From NCBI GenBank assembly GCA_024959975.1, contig JANXFM010000033.1, forward strand, positions 1-12,063: a stretch of 12,063 nucleotides of DNA, given 5' to 3'. This DNA is from Flavobacteriales bacterium (lineage in GTDB: Bacteria; Bacteroidota; Bacteroidia; Flavobacteriales; UBA7430). Position numbers and translations under genes: made by a program. The notes beneath the pieces are model-generated. The model saw only the letters and a list, made by a program, of their open reading frames with translations. It did no database searches and was not told the origin of the DNA. Positions 1-7,880 of the stretch are shown in pieces (position 1 is the stretch's first letter; the number at the start of each line of letters is the position of its first letter).

Positions 1-2
1 TG

Positions 3-76
3 TGACCCCGGAGGGATTCGAACCCCCAACCGTCAGAGCCGAAATCTGATATTCTATCCAGTTGAACTACGGAGCC
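3..76 (-). tRNA. tRNA-Arg (anticodon TCG)
   Basis: The reverse complement folds into a complete 74-nt cloverleaf. It has a 7-bp acceptor stem (GGCTCCG with CGGGGTC, including G-U pairs), a D arm, and a 5-bp anticodon stem (TCAGA with TCTGA). The 7-nt loop TTTCGGC places anticodon TCG at 42-40. A 5-nt variable loop and a T arm with loop TTCGAAT follow, and the discriminator base is A. The anticodon UCG reads CGN arginine codons. The gene does not encode the full CCA end: CA follows the discriminator, so CCA is presumably added after transcription. It is transcribed away from porZ and has its own -7 box just upstream. Confidence 0.97.
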
Positions 77-84
77 ATTTGCAG

Positions 85-92
85 CAAATATA
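85..92 (-). promoter_or_regulatory. Bacteroidota -7 promoter box for tRNA-Arg
   Basis: On the minus strand this reads TATATTTG, an exact match to the TAnnTTTG -7 consensus of the Bacteroidota primary sigma factor. Start of transcription about 7 nt downstream would fall near position 78, only about 2 nt before the mature tRNA 5' end. No good TTTG -33 box is visible at the usual distance. The call rests on the -7 match and its placement. Confidence 0.55.
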
Positions 93-115
93 TTATTTTT
101 ACTTTCGATGCGTTC

Positions 116-123
116 TATATTTG
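116..123 (+). promoter_or_regulatory. Bacteroidota -7 promoter box for the porZ-recO-receptor operon
   Basis: The plus strand reads TATATTTG, an exact TAnnTTTG match, 15 nt before the porZ start codon. A transcript start about 7 nt downstream, near 130, would give a very short leader of about 9 nt. The -33 region is only T-rich (around 93-100) with no clear TTTG. The box is the exact reverse complement of the tRNA -7 box at 85-92, so the two promoters face outward from a compact shared region. Confidence 0.55.
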
Positions 124-138
124 ATCTAAATTTAGCAG

Positions 139-2400
139 ATGAAAAAAATTCTTGTTTTCAGTATATTTATGTGTTTTATATACGCTAATGCACAAAGCCT
201 TAAAGTTGGTGAATGGCGAGACCATTTATCTTATAAAAGTGCCTATGATGTGTGTCAGGTAGACCATAAAATTTACACATCAACCGATAGAGCACTATTT
301 GTTTACAACACAGAAGACAATAGTGTAGAAAGAATAAATACTCTTAATGGATTGTCTGACACTGGAGTAAGCTGTATTGAAAGCGATGGTAACATCGTAA
401 TTATTGCTTATGAAAATGGAAATATTGATTTGATGCAGCGAGCTAACACTCGTAATTTACCGGACATAAAAAGAGCGTCGCTTATTGGTAATAAAAGAAT
501 AAATCATATTGATGTGGTAAATGAACTTGCCTACCTATCCTGTGGATTTGGAATTGTAGTCTTGGATTTAGACAAACAAGAAATAAAAGACACTTATTTT
601 ATTGGAGAAAATGGAGGATATGTAAACATACTTTCCACAAAACAGGTGCATAATTCAATATATGCAGCCACAGAAAGTGGTATTTACAGAGCAAACCTAG
701 ATCAGCCTAACCTTGCTAATTTTGAAGTGTGGGAAAAATTAAATTTCCATACACAATCAAGAGTTGATTTATTAGAATCGTTTAATAATTTATTATTTGC
801 CAATTTTCAGGGAGCAAGTTTTAACACAGATACACTTTATAGTTTTGATGGAAATGATTGGAAAGTTTTCAATCAGGGAAACTCTAACGTCTCACTTAGC
901 GCTTCAGGTCAACATTTCACTATTGCGCGCCATTTTGGGATCGTAGTATACGATCAACAGCTCAATCAAACCCACCATTTATCAAGCAGTGCTTTTGATG
1001 AAGAAAAAATCGATTTCAGAGCGGGCTTATTTACAGAAGATGAAGAATATTGGATTGCAGATAGCCACAATGGCTTGTTACACCATCGTCATGGATTTTC
1101 TGAATCGATAGAACCAAGTGGCCCCTTTCATTCAGATGTGGTGCAGATAAAAAATTTCGGCGATCAAATGTGGTTGGCACATGGAGCTAAAAATGAGAAT
1201 TGGGATCCTACTTGGGTCAAAAGGGAATTATCCATTTTTAAAGTTGATGATTGGTCATCGTCAAATGGATTAATCGAACAAGAATTTGAGGATGTGGTAG
1301 CCATAAATCAAAATGCAGGCGTTACCTATGCCGCGAGCTGGCAAGATGGACTCGCAAAAATGAATGGTACAGAATTGGAAATGATTTACAACGAAACGAA
1401 TAGTTCTCTGCAAAAGAGAGCCGTTCATGAAGATTGGATAAAAATTGGTGATATTCAATTTGATCGTGATGGAAATATGTGGTGCACAAATTCACAAACT
1501 TTAGAACCCTTATCAGTTCAATATACGAACGGCGAATGGGAGTCCTTTTCCTTGGGAAGTAGCGTTACGGAAAGTCAGAATATTGCTAAAATGCTCATCG
1601 ATGAAAATGATCAAAAGTGGATACAATTGAAAAACAATGGGATTGTTGTGTTTGATGAAAAAAGATCCGGAACGAATGTTCGAAAACTTACGAGTGGTGA
1701 AAGTGCTGGAAATCTTGCCTCGGAACGGGTTTTTTCTTTCGCAGAAGATCTAAATGGTGAAATATGGGTGGGAACGGATAACGGAGTAAGTGTTTTTTAT
1801 AATCCGGAAGATATTTTTGAAGGTGAAAAGGCTTCAAAAATTATGGTTACTTTAGATAATCATAATACTTATTTATTAGATGGGCAGCAGGTAAATGATA
1901 TAGAAATTGACGGAGCAAACAGAAAGTGGTTTGCGATGAATAATAGTGGGGTTATCGTAACTTCTGAAAATGGTGCCGAGGAAATACATCATTTTACATC
2001 AGAAAACAGCCCCTTGTTTTCTAATAAAGTCCTGGATATTGAAATTAATGATGTTACTGGAGAAGTTTTCTTTGCAACCGATAAAGGCTTGATTTCTTTT
2101 CGATCTGAAGCGACTAAAGGAAATCGTGATTTTTCTAATGTTTTGGTATTTCCAAATCCGGTTAAACCCGACTATGAAGGTCCGATAACGATTAAAGGAT
2201 TGATTACCGATGCGATTGTTAAAATTACCGACATTAGTGGGAATTTAATTTATGAAACGGTAGCCCTTGGTGGACAAGCCGTTTGGGATGGAAAATCTTT
2301 TGACGGAAAAAAAGCTCATACAGGGGTATATCTTATTTTTTGCTCTGATGAAGACGGAAATATGACCCATGTTACTAAACTCTTATTTGTTAGAGGCTAA
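139..2400 (+). CDS. porZ: PorZ-like type IX secretion surface protein (beta-propellers plus C-terminal sorting domain)
   Basis: The 753-residue product has a signal peptide (residues 1-18, cleavage likely after ANA). A long body of propeller-type repeats follows, including WVGTDNG at 543-549 and similar blades ending in 'GIVVFDE', 'GVIVTSE' and 'GLISFRSE'. The C-terminus is a type A sorting-like domain from about residue 665, with FPNPV at 671-675, a 'WDG' turn and a 'GVYLI' strand. The N-terminal blade 'YTSTDRALFVYNTED' followed by 'LNGLSDTGVSCI' matches the PorZ N-terminal propeller. Family knowledge: PorZ belongs to the PorU/PorV/PorQ/PorZ attachment complex, which processes type IX cargo and attaches it to lipopolysaccharide. 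Its length is close to that of Porphyromonas PorZ. It is the first gene of the operon and its stop overlaps the recO start. A generic propeller protein exported by type IX secretion is the alternative, but length, N-terminus and the recO neighbour favour PorZ. Confidence 0.82.
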   Translation: MKKILVFSIFMCFIYANAQSLKVGEWRDHLSYKSAYDVCQVDHKIYTSTDRALFVYNTEDNSVERINTLNGLSDTGVSCIESDGNIVIIAYENGNIDLMQRANTRNLPDIKRASLIGNKRINHIDVVNELAYLSCGFGIVVLDLDKQEIKDTYFIGENGGYVNILSTKQVHNSIYAATESGIYRANLDQPNLANFEVWEKLNFHTQSRVDLLESFNNLLFANFQGASFNTDTLYSFDGNDWKVFNQGNSNVSLSASGQHFTIARHFGIVVYDQQLNQTHHLSSSAFDEEKIDFRAGLFTEDEEYWIADSHNGLLHHRHGFSESIEPSGPFHSDVVQIKNFGDQMWLAHGAKNENWDPTWVKRELSIFKVDDWSSSNGLIEQEFEDVVAINQNAGVTYAASWQDGLAKMNGTELEMIYNETNSSLQKRAVHEDWIKIGDIQFDRDGNMWCTNSQTLEPLSVQYTNGEWESFSLGSSVTESQNIAKMLIDENDQKWIQLKNNGIVVFDEKRSGTNVRKLTSGESAGNLASERVFSFAEDLNGEIWVGTDNGVSVFYNPEDIFEGEKASKIMVTLDNHNTYLLDGQQVNDIEIDGANRKWFAMNNSGVIVTSENGAEEIHHFTSENSPLFSNKVLDIEINDVTGEVFFATDKGLISFRSEATKGNRDFSNVLVFPNPVKPDYEGPITIKGLITDAIVKITDISGNLIYETVALGGQAVWDGKSFDGKKAHTGVYLIFCSDEDGNMTHVTKLLFVRG

Positions 2401-3128
2401 TGCATAAATCCAGAGCCATAGTTTTACACCAAATTAAGTATTCGGAAACGAGTCTTATATTAAAAATTTATACAGAAAAGGAGGGGTTATTATCCTTTAT
2501 AGCTAAGGGAGTAAGAGGGAAAAAGGGGAAACTTCGTTCTGCCCAGTTTCAAACGCTCAATCTTTTAGAATTAAGTTATAAAGAAGCTAGGAGATCGGAG
2601 TTAAGACACATTATTGACCTAAAGATATCAGAACCCTTTACAGAGCTGCTTTTTAATCCCGTAAAACGCTCAATAGCCCTATTTATGGCAGAGCTTATTC
2701 AACATTGTATAAAAGAGGAAGAGCCTAACCCCGAACTTTTTAATTTTTTATACTCTTCTATTCATTGGCTCGACTTAAACCGGGGTAGTTGCAGTCATTT
2801 TCATCTTTTATTTATGATGAAATTAACTAAATACCTCGGGTTTTACCCGATGCTTGATGGGCATCATCAAGATGGTTATTTTGACTTGCAACAAGGAGTT
2901 TTCTCCACACATAAACCTTTACATGCTTATTACATAGATTCCGAAGATTTGAATGCTTGGAAAGAATTAATCTATTGTAAATCTGAAACATTTGATAATT
3001 TGATGTTTTCTAATGCGATTAAAAGAAAATTGGTACAGGCTTTGATGATTTATTATAAATTGCATTTGATTCATTTCAAAGAATTAAATTCGCACCACAT
3101 CTTGCATACGGTATTTAATGATGAGTAA
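2400..3128 (+). CDS. recO: DNA repair protein RecO
   Basis: The 242-residue protein begins with the RecO OB-fold pattern: 'KSRAIVLHQIKYSETSLIL', then 'YTEKEGLLSFIAKGVRG' and 'LRSAQFQTLNLLEL' (about residues 3-60). The helical C-terminal domain contains 'FHLLFMMKLTKYLGFYP', followed by 'YFDLQQGVFS', as in other family members. RecO works in the cytoplasm with RecR and RecF to load RecA onto SSB-coated single-stranded DNA and to anneal strands. I see no four-cysteine zinc site, which is absent from many RecO proteins. The start codon shares one base with the porZ stop (TAATG), a layout typical of translational coupling. Its 3' end overlaps the receptor start. Confidence 0.93.
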   Translation: MHKSRAIVLHQIKYSETSLILKIYTEKEGLLSFIAKGVRGKKGKLRSAQFQTLNLLELSYKEARRSELRHIIDLKISEPFTELLFNPVKRSIALFMAELIQHCIKEEEPNPELFNFLYSSIHWLDLNRGSCSHFHLLFMMKLTKYLGFYPMLDGHHQDGYFDLQQGVFSTHKPLHAYYIDSEDLNAWKELIYCKSETFDNLMFSNAIKRKLVQALMIYYKLHLIHFKELNSHHILHTVFNDE

Positions 3129-5571
3129 ATTAGTTTACATAATTACCTTTCTGTCTTTTGTCTCTGGGCTTGTTACGGCTCAGGAGCTTACAATTATTGA
3201 CGAATTGGGAAGTCCAATCAGAGAAGTTCACCTTGTGAATAACGACGCAAGTGTTCATGCTTTTACTGATAAAAATGGACATGTGGATTTAAATATCTTC
3301 ACTGAAGATGATATAATCAACATCAGTCATTCAGGATTTTTAAGCATTTTATTAAGTAAAAATGAGATTAATGCTTTGGGCAATCAAATCACATTAATTT
3401 TTGATTCGGAAACCATTGGTGAGGTAATTCTTCTAACACGCATCAGTGATGAAAATTTAAAAACTACAGCGGACCGAAGAGTAATTTTACACGCCAAAGA
3501 AATAGAGCGTTTAAATACGCAAACAACAGCGGAATTGCTTGAGAAAAGAGCAGGAATTAATGTTCAAAAAAGTCAGATGGGTGGCGGAAGCCCCGTAATC
3601 AGAGGTTTTGAAGCCAACAGAGTGTTGTTGGTTGTTGACGGAGTGCGTTTGAATAATGCAATTTATAGAGGAGGGCATTCACAAAATATTATATCTGTAG
3701 ATAATGCATCTTTAGAACAAGTAGATATTATTTTTGGCCCTAGTAGCTCTGTGTTTGGTAGTGATGCATTGGGAGGAATTATTCACATGCAAACAAAACG
3801 ACCTAAATTTACGGAAAGCCCAAAATTTTCTCACGCTTACAGAACGCGCTATGCTACTGCCAATAAAGGGATAAGCAATCATTATGACATGCAGTATACA
3901 GGGGCTGATTATGCTTTGTATACTTCTTTTTCTCATAGCGATTTCGACGATTTACGCATGGGATCAAATCGAACTCACGGTTATGCAGACTGGGGTAAGG
4001 TTGGTCATTATATTGAAGGTGGTGCACAAGTAGTGAATGAAAGTCCAAACGTCCAGAAAAACACGAGCTACTCTCAAACCGATTTGATGCAAAAAATAAT
4101 CTTGAAACTAGACCCCAACTGGACGCTTACAGGGAATTTTCAATATTCTAACAGCTCAAACATCCCTCGTTTTGATAAACTTAACGATTACAAGTCTGTT
4201 GAATATGATAGCTTAACCAATCAGACGATTTTCGAAGGTTTAAAATATTCTATTTGGAATTATGGTCCACAAAAAAGAAGTTTTTCATCCATACAATTGG
4301 ATCATTCCCTAAACACGAGGTTGATGGATTCTGCTCAATTCATTTTTGCTTATCAGGATGTATATGAATCCAGACATGTTCAGAAAACTGACACGGAAGA
4401 AAGAGTAGACCGGCATGAAAATGTTGATATTTATAGCATGAACCTGAATTTTAGAAAGAAAAATTTACACTACGGATTTGAGTATTATTACAATGATGTT
4501 AACTCAAAAGCATTTCTTACAAATGATAGAGATGTTCACGCCCCCTATGCCCAAACTCGTTATCCTAACGGCGGATCATCCATGAGTTCGTGGGCAGGAT
4601 ATTTATCGTATAGTAAAAAATTTAGCGAGCAAATAACACTAAATACCGGGATTCGTTATACACAAAATCAATTGGATGCATTATTTCATAGTGTGGATTA
4701 TGTGTGGGAACTTCCTTTTGAAAATATTTCATACAGCTACCGGGCCTTAACCGGAAATTTTAGTTTTGCTTACCATCCTAATGATTCGTGGAAAATTGCA
4801 AGCATAGTATCAACAGGTTTTCATGCTCCTAACATAGATGATACGGGGAAGCTTTTTTACAAAAGCAACATCCTTACAATACCTAATTTCAATTTAGAGC
4901 CTGAGCACACCAAAACCATCGAGTTAAACATTACTAAAAATATTAATAATCGGGTCTTAATAAATGCCAATGCGTATTATACTTATATTGATGATGTGAT
5001 TATGAAGGTTAAGACCGATCAGGATTGGGAAATAAACCCTGATCCTACGGAAGCTTTTTCAGAAATTAAAACAAATATGAACACGGGGCAAGCCGAAATT
5101 TATGGCGCTACTGCAAGTGTTTCAATGCGTATTGCCAGCAGCTACACATTTGAATCAGATTACACGATTATAAAGGGTAGAAACATCGACAATGACCTTC
5201 CTTTTACACACATACCTCCTGGTTTTGGTAAAACGTCCTTGTATGCTGATTTTGATGATTGGAGAGTTTCTTGTTTTGTCTTGTATAACGGACGTAAATC
5301 TGTGGATGAGTACGATATAGAATCCGGAACGGATAACGAAGAAGAATCTCCGATTGAATGGGTTTTAACTGAGGAGGGGAATTGGATAAAAGAATATCAG
5401 GGCACTCCTGCATGGTATACGCTTAATTTAAGCACGATGTATCGAATCTCAGAGACTTTTACGGTACAAATGGCTTTAGAGAATATTCTAGATGGTCATT
5501 ATAAAACTTTTGCCTCCGGTCTTTCGGCGCCGGGTAGGAATTTAATTTTAACGCTTAAAGCGAAATTCTAA
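3118..5571 (+). CDS. TonB-dependent outer-membrane receptor, heme/hemoglobin-receptor-like
   Basis: The 817-residue product has a signal peptide (cleavage probably after VTA, about residue 21) and a small carboxypeptidase-regulatory-like domain (about 23-97). A TonB-box-like segment lies near 102-108, and the plug at about 116-229 contains 'SPVIRGFEANRVLLVVDGVR' and 'NNAIYRGGHSQN'. The beta-barrel ends in a terminal Phe, as usual for outer-membrane barrels. The barrel has 'FHAPNIDD' (568-575) and 'PNFNLEPEH' (589-597). These sit where heme receptors carry FRAP and NPNL/NPDL boxes, and the plug sequence also resembles HmuR-type receptors. Heme or hemoglobin uptake is therefore plausible but inferred; no hemophore or HmuY-like partner is in the window. 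There is no SusD partner, so a glycan SusC role is unlikely. Translation starts at the ATG at 3118 or the adjacent one at 3121; both overlap the end of recO. Confidence 0.85.
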   Translation: MMSKLVYIITFLSFVSGLVTAQELTIIDELGSPIREVHLVNNDASVHAFTDKNGHVDLNIFTEDDIINISHSGFLSILLSKNEINALGNQITLIFDSETIGEVILLTRISDENLKTTADRRVILHAKEIERLNTQTTAELLEKRAGINVQKSQMGGGSPVIRGFEANRVLLVVDGVRLNNAIYRGGHSQNIISVDNASLEQVDIIFGPSSSVFGSDALGGIIHMQTKRPKFTESPKFSHAYRTRYATANKGISNHYDMQYTGADYALYTSFSHSDFDDLRMGSNRTHGYADWGKVGHYIEGGAQVVNESPNVQKNTSYSQTDLMQKIILKLDPNWTLTGNFQYSNSSNIPRFDKLNDYKSVEYDSLTNQTIFEGLKYSIWNYGPQKRSFSSIQLDHSLNTRLMDSAQFIFAYQDVYESRHVQKTDTEERVDRHENVDIYSMNLNFRKKNLHYGFEYYYNDVNSKAFLTNDRDVHAPYAQTRYPNGGSSMSSWAGYLSYSKKFSEQITLNTGIRYTQNQLDALFHSVDYVWELPFENISYSYRALTGNFSFAYHPNDSWKIASIVSTGFHAPNIDDTGKLFYKSNILTIPNFNLEPEHTKTIELNITKNINNRVLINANAYYTYIDDVIMKVKTDQDWEINPDPTEAFSEIKTNMNTGQAEIYGATASVSMRIASSYTFESDYTIIKGRNIDNDLPFTHIPPGFGKTSLYADFDDWRVSCFVLYNGRKSVDEYDIESGTDNEEESPIEWVLTEEGNWIKEYQGTPAWYTLNLSTMYRISETFTVQMALENILDGHYKTFASGLSAPGRNLILTLKAKF

Positions 5572-5596
5572 TAGACGTCATAAGAAAGAAAAGGTC

Positions 5597-6601
5597 TTAT
5601 TTCAGCTTAATACTAGAAAGTACCGCTTCCAACTCAAGAATATGTGAACGCTTTCTTTCGCTTGGGCAGTACAAAAACCCTTCTGCATAGATTATTTTTT
5701 GTTTTTCTTTATCAAGAATAGCATAAGCGACGTAAGAACCGCCTAAAAAGTCGTTTACCATAGTCCACAAGCCTTTGGTTTCAATGGTGTAAGGGTTTTC
5801 TTTTATGAGCATGTAATCAGGTTCGTAGATCATCTCTGTAGCCATAAAGGATTGCGGTAGAGAACCCTCTACATGTACTTTGCCTAACGAATCGCGTAGT
5901 TGTATTAAACGCTCTTTATTGAACTGCTCAGCACTGTGATAATTTTCGGAATGAATCCAGATGTTGGAAATGATATTCACTTTTGGGTTGTCTCTGCGAA
6001 GCCATATAAAATTTTCCTCTACTGCTGCTATCTGATAGTCTTTGGGAATACTCATGTTTATTCCATAGATATCATTTAACTGCTTTTGTATTTCTTTTTC
6101 AGCATAGGGTTTGAGTTTTTCTAATCGTCTTTGTTGGTCTTTATCTAAAAACCAGTCCCTAATCTTATAAACGTGATTTTGTAGGCTTTGTGCTAATTGC
6201 TCCTCCGTTTCGTGCATGACGCGCACGTATAGCTGATTTTTAGCCCATTTCTGGTCTTTTCTCTCTACAGAGCCCTTATCACCTGTTGACAGCCACAATA
6301 TGTTCTTATGTGTTTGAAAAATGCTTGAGAAGTCTTTTGGTTCAATGGCATAAAGATCAAATAGTGCTTCTTGTTGAGGGATTGCCTGAATATTTTCTTG
6401 AAATGCAGATTTTAAAATCGCCCCTATCTGCCCTTTCCAAAGGTCGTCGGAAACGACGATAACCAGTTCGGATAAATTTCCAGTACTCGGAGGTAAAATA
6501 GCCCTTGTTTCTGTTGGCTGAATTTTTTTATCTGCTTTTTTCTGACAAGAAGAAAGGCAGAGGGGTAAACATAAGGTGAGAAGAAACCAGTGTAGTTTCA
6601 T
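5597..6601 (-). CDS. DUF4837 family lipoprotein, function unknown
   Basis: The 334-residue product has a short lysine start, a hydrophobic core and a lipobox LSSC with the lipidated Cys at position 19, so it is a predicted lipoprotein. After a charged linker it reads 'LPPSTGNLSELVIVVSDD' and 'LWKGQIGAILKSAF', then 'IPQQEALFDLYAI' and 'FQTHKNILWLS'. These are the opening pattern of DUF4837, a family nearly restricted to Bacteroidota. A later 'MVNDFLGGSYVAYAILD' and 'IIYAEGFLYCPSERKR' fit the family's C-terminal part. No catalytic motif is obvious. It is the last gene of the tatA-gatA-mltD series, 9 nt after mltD, and converges on the receptor gene with a 25-bp gap. Co-transcription with MltD suggests an envelope role, which is inference. 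Confidence 0.85.
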   Translation of the reverse strand: MKLHWFLLTLCLPLCLSSCQKKADKKIQPTETRAILPPSTGNLSELVIVVSDDLWKGQIGAILKSAFQENIQAIPQQEALFDLYAIEPKDFSSIFQTHKNILWLSTGDKGSVERKDQKWAKNQLYVRVMHETEEQLAQSLQNHVYKIRDWFLDKDQQRRLEKLKPYAEKEIQKQLNDIYGINMSIPKDYQIAAVEENFIWLRRDNPKVNIISNIWIHSENYHSAEQFNKERLIQLRDSLGKVHVEGSLPQSFMATEMIYEPDYMLIKENPYTIETKGLWTMVNDFLGGSYVAYAILDKEKQKIIYAEGFLYCPSERKRSHILELEAVLSSIKLK

Positions 6602-6610
6602 AATGTTATT

Positions 6611-7879
6611 TTATACGTAATCCGGGCGAACATATAAGATTAGCCTCTGTCCTACCCTGATATTATCATTCTTTAAATTATTCCACTGTCGTATTTTCTT
6701 TACAGAACAACCATAACGCAAGGCGATCTTTCCAAGATATTCACCGCTTTTTACTCTATAAACGATGCGTTCATCTTGTTCGGTATATTTTGGATAACTT
6801 TTTTGCTTTTGATTATTTAATTCGATGAAATGTGCATAAATCTCTTTTTCGTTGGCGACAAATACACCCATCTTATTGATGGGTAAAGAGAGGTAATATT
6901 TCCTTCCTTTTATGTTAGGAATCACGTTGATTTTATAGGAAGGATTCAGAAATTCCAACTCGGTCATCGAGATATCCAGTGATGCTGCAAGATATTCGAA
7001 ATCTACCTGATACTTCACCTCAACAGTGTCTGTTTTGTAATAAGAAACGCCGGGTTTTACAACATTTATTCCATGTTCCGAAGTATAATTCATCGCATAA
7101 CAAACAGCAATAAATGCAGGGACATAACTGCGGGTTTCTTTAGGTAAAAAACGTCTGATGCGCCAATAATTTTTGAGGCCTCCTGAGCGTCTTATAGCCT
7201 TGTTTACATTTCCTCTTCCCGAATTGTAGGAAGCCAACACCAGAGACCAATCCCCATACACCGCATAAGACTGTTTAAAAAATCGGCATGCAGCAACTGT
7301 GGCACGATAAGGATCCATTCTTTCGTCTACATAAGAGCTAACTTTTAAGTCGTACTCTTTCCCTGTGTTGTACATAAATTGCCACAAGCCGGTTGCTCCG
7401 GCCCATGATTTAGCACGAGGGTTTAGTGCCGATTCAACAATGGCAAGGTATTTTAATTCAAGAGGCAGGTCGAATTGATCAAGCACTTCTTCAAACATGG
7501 GAAAGTAATATTCTGCCAGACCCATCATTCGTGACAACTGAGCTCGCCTTTGCCTGGTGTAGACATTGATGTATTGTTTTACATAGGGATTAAACACCAA
7601 ATCTATAGGCGATTTTGCGTCTAAACTGCGAATACGTAAATCGTAAATACTATCTGAAAATTCAGGAATTGTTGTTAGACCCGAAAGAATGTCTAAATCA
7701 AAAAGCTCTTCGGTAGAAGCGTAATTTGCCAGGAGAACACTATCAAAATAAGCGACCATTGGGTCGTCGGTAAAAGCAACTTTCAAGCTATCTTTATTTT
7801 TATCGGCATCCTTATGTGCCGAAGCCACCTGACTAAGGCTGATAAGCGATAAAAATAGAAACCTGAATAGTTTGTTCAT
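6611..7879 (-). CDS. mltD: MltD-like membrane-associated lytic transglycosylase with LysM
   Basis: The 422-residue protein has a signal peptide (about 1-21, cleavage near ASA) and no lipobox. The transglycosylase (SLT, family 1D-like) domain covers about 120-260. Its catalytic Glu is at 149 in 'LAIVESALNPRAKS', followed by 'GATGLWQFM' (161-169) and 'LASYNSGRGNVNKAI' (215-229). A degenerate LysM-like segment lies around 284-335, and a clear C-terminal LysM at about 373-417 starts 'YRVKSGEYLGKIALRYGCS'. Such enzymes cleave the glycan strand of peptidoglycan in the periplasm, forming 1,6-anhydro ends, with LysM holding the wall. The lack of a lipobox means it is probably periplasmic or loosely bound, unlike lipidated E. 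coli MltD. It starts 1 nt after the gatA stop, so translation is probably coupled. Confidence 0.92.
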   Translation of the reverse strand: MNKLFRFLFLSLISLSQVASAHKDADKNKDSLKVAFTDDPMVAYFDSVLLANYASTEELFDLDILSGLTTIPEFSDSIYDLRIRSLDAKSPIDLVFNPYVKQYINVYTRQRRAQLSRMMGLAEYYFPMFEEVLDQFDLPLELKYLAIVESALNPRAKSWAGATGLWQFMYNTGKEYDLKVSSYVDERMDPYRATVAACRFFKQSYAVYGDWSLVLASYNSGRGNVNKAIRRSGGLKNYWRIRRFLPKETRSYVPAFIAVCYAMNYTSEHGINVVKPGVSYYKTDTVEVKYQVDFEYLAASLDISMTELEFLNPSYKINVIPNIKGRKYYLSLPINKMGVFVANEKEIYAHFIELNNQKQKSYPKYTEQDERIVYRVKSGEYLGKIALRYGCSVKKIRQWNNLKNDNIRVGQRLILYVRPDYV

Positions 7880-7880
7880 C

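Noticed and set aside
1..138. tRNA gene as an attachment site for an integrated element
   Set aside because: No integrase or direct repeat of the tRNA end is present in the window. The adjacent genes are core genes, and the 3' side of the tRNA lies outside the window.
3712..4048. Two minus-strand open frames opposite the receptor plug and barrel
   Set aside because: They are shadows of the receptor coding sequence with no family resemblance.
3118..5571. SusC-type glycan uptake receptor
   Set aside because: No SusD partner follows, the protein is shorter than typical SusC, and the plug and barrel boxes resemble heme-type receptors instead.
5572..5600. Possible bidirectional terminator between the receptor and DUF4837 genes (ATAAGA at 5580-5585 with TCTTAT at 5595-5600)
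   Set aside because: The stem is only 6 bp with one G-C pair and a 9-nt loop. It has no T-tract on either side and partly overlaps the DUF4837 stop codon.
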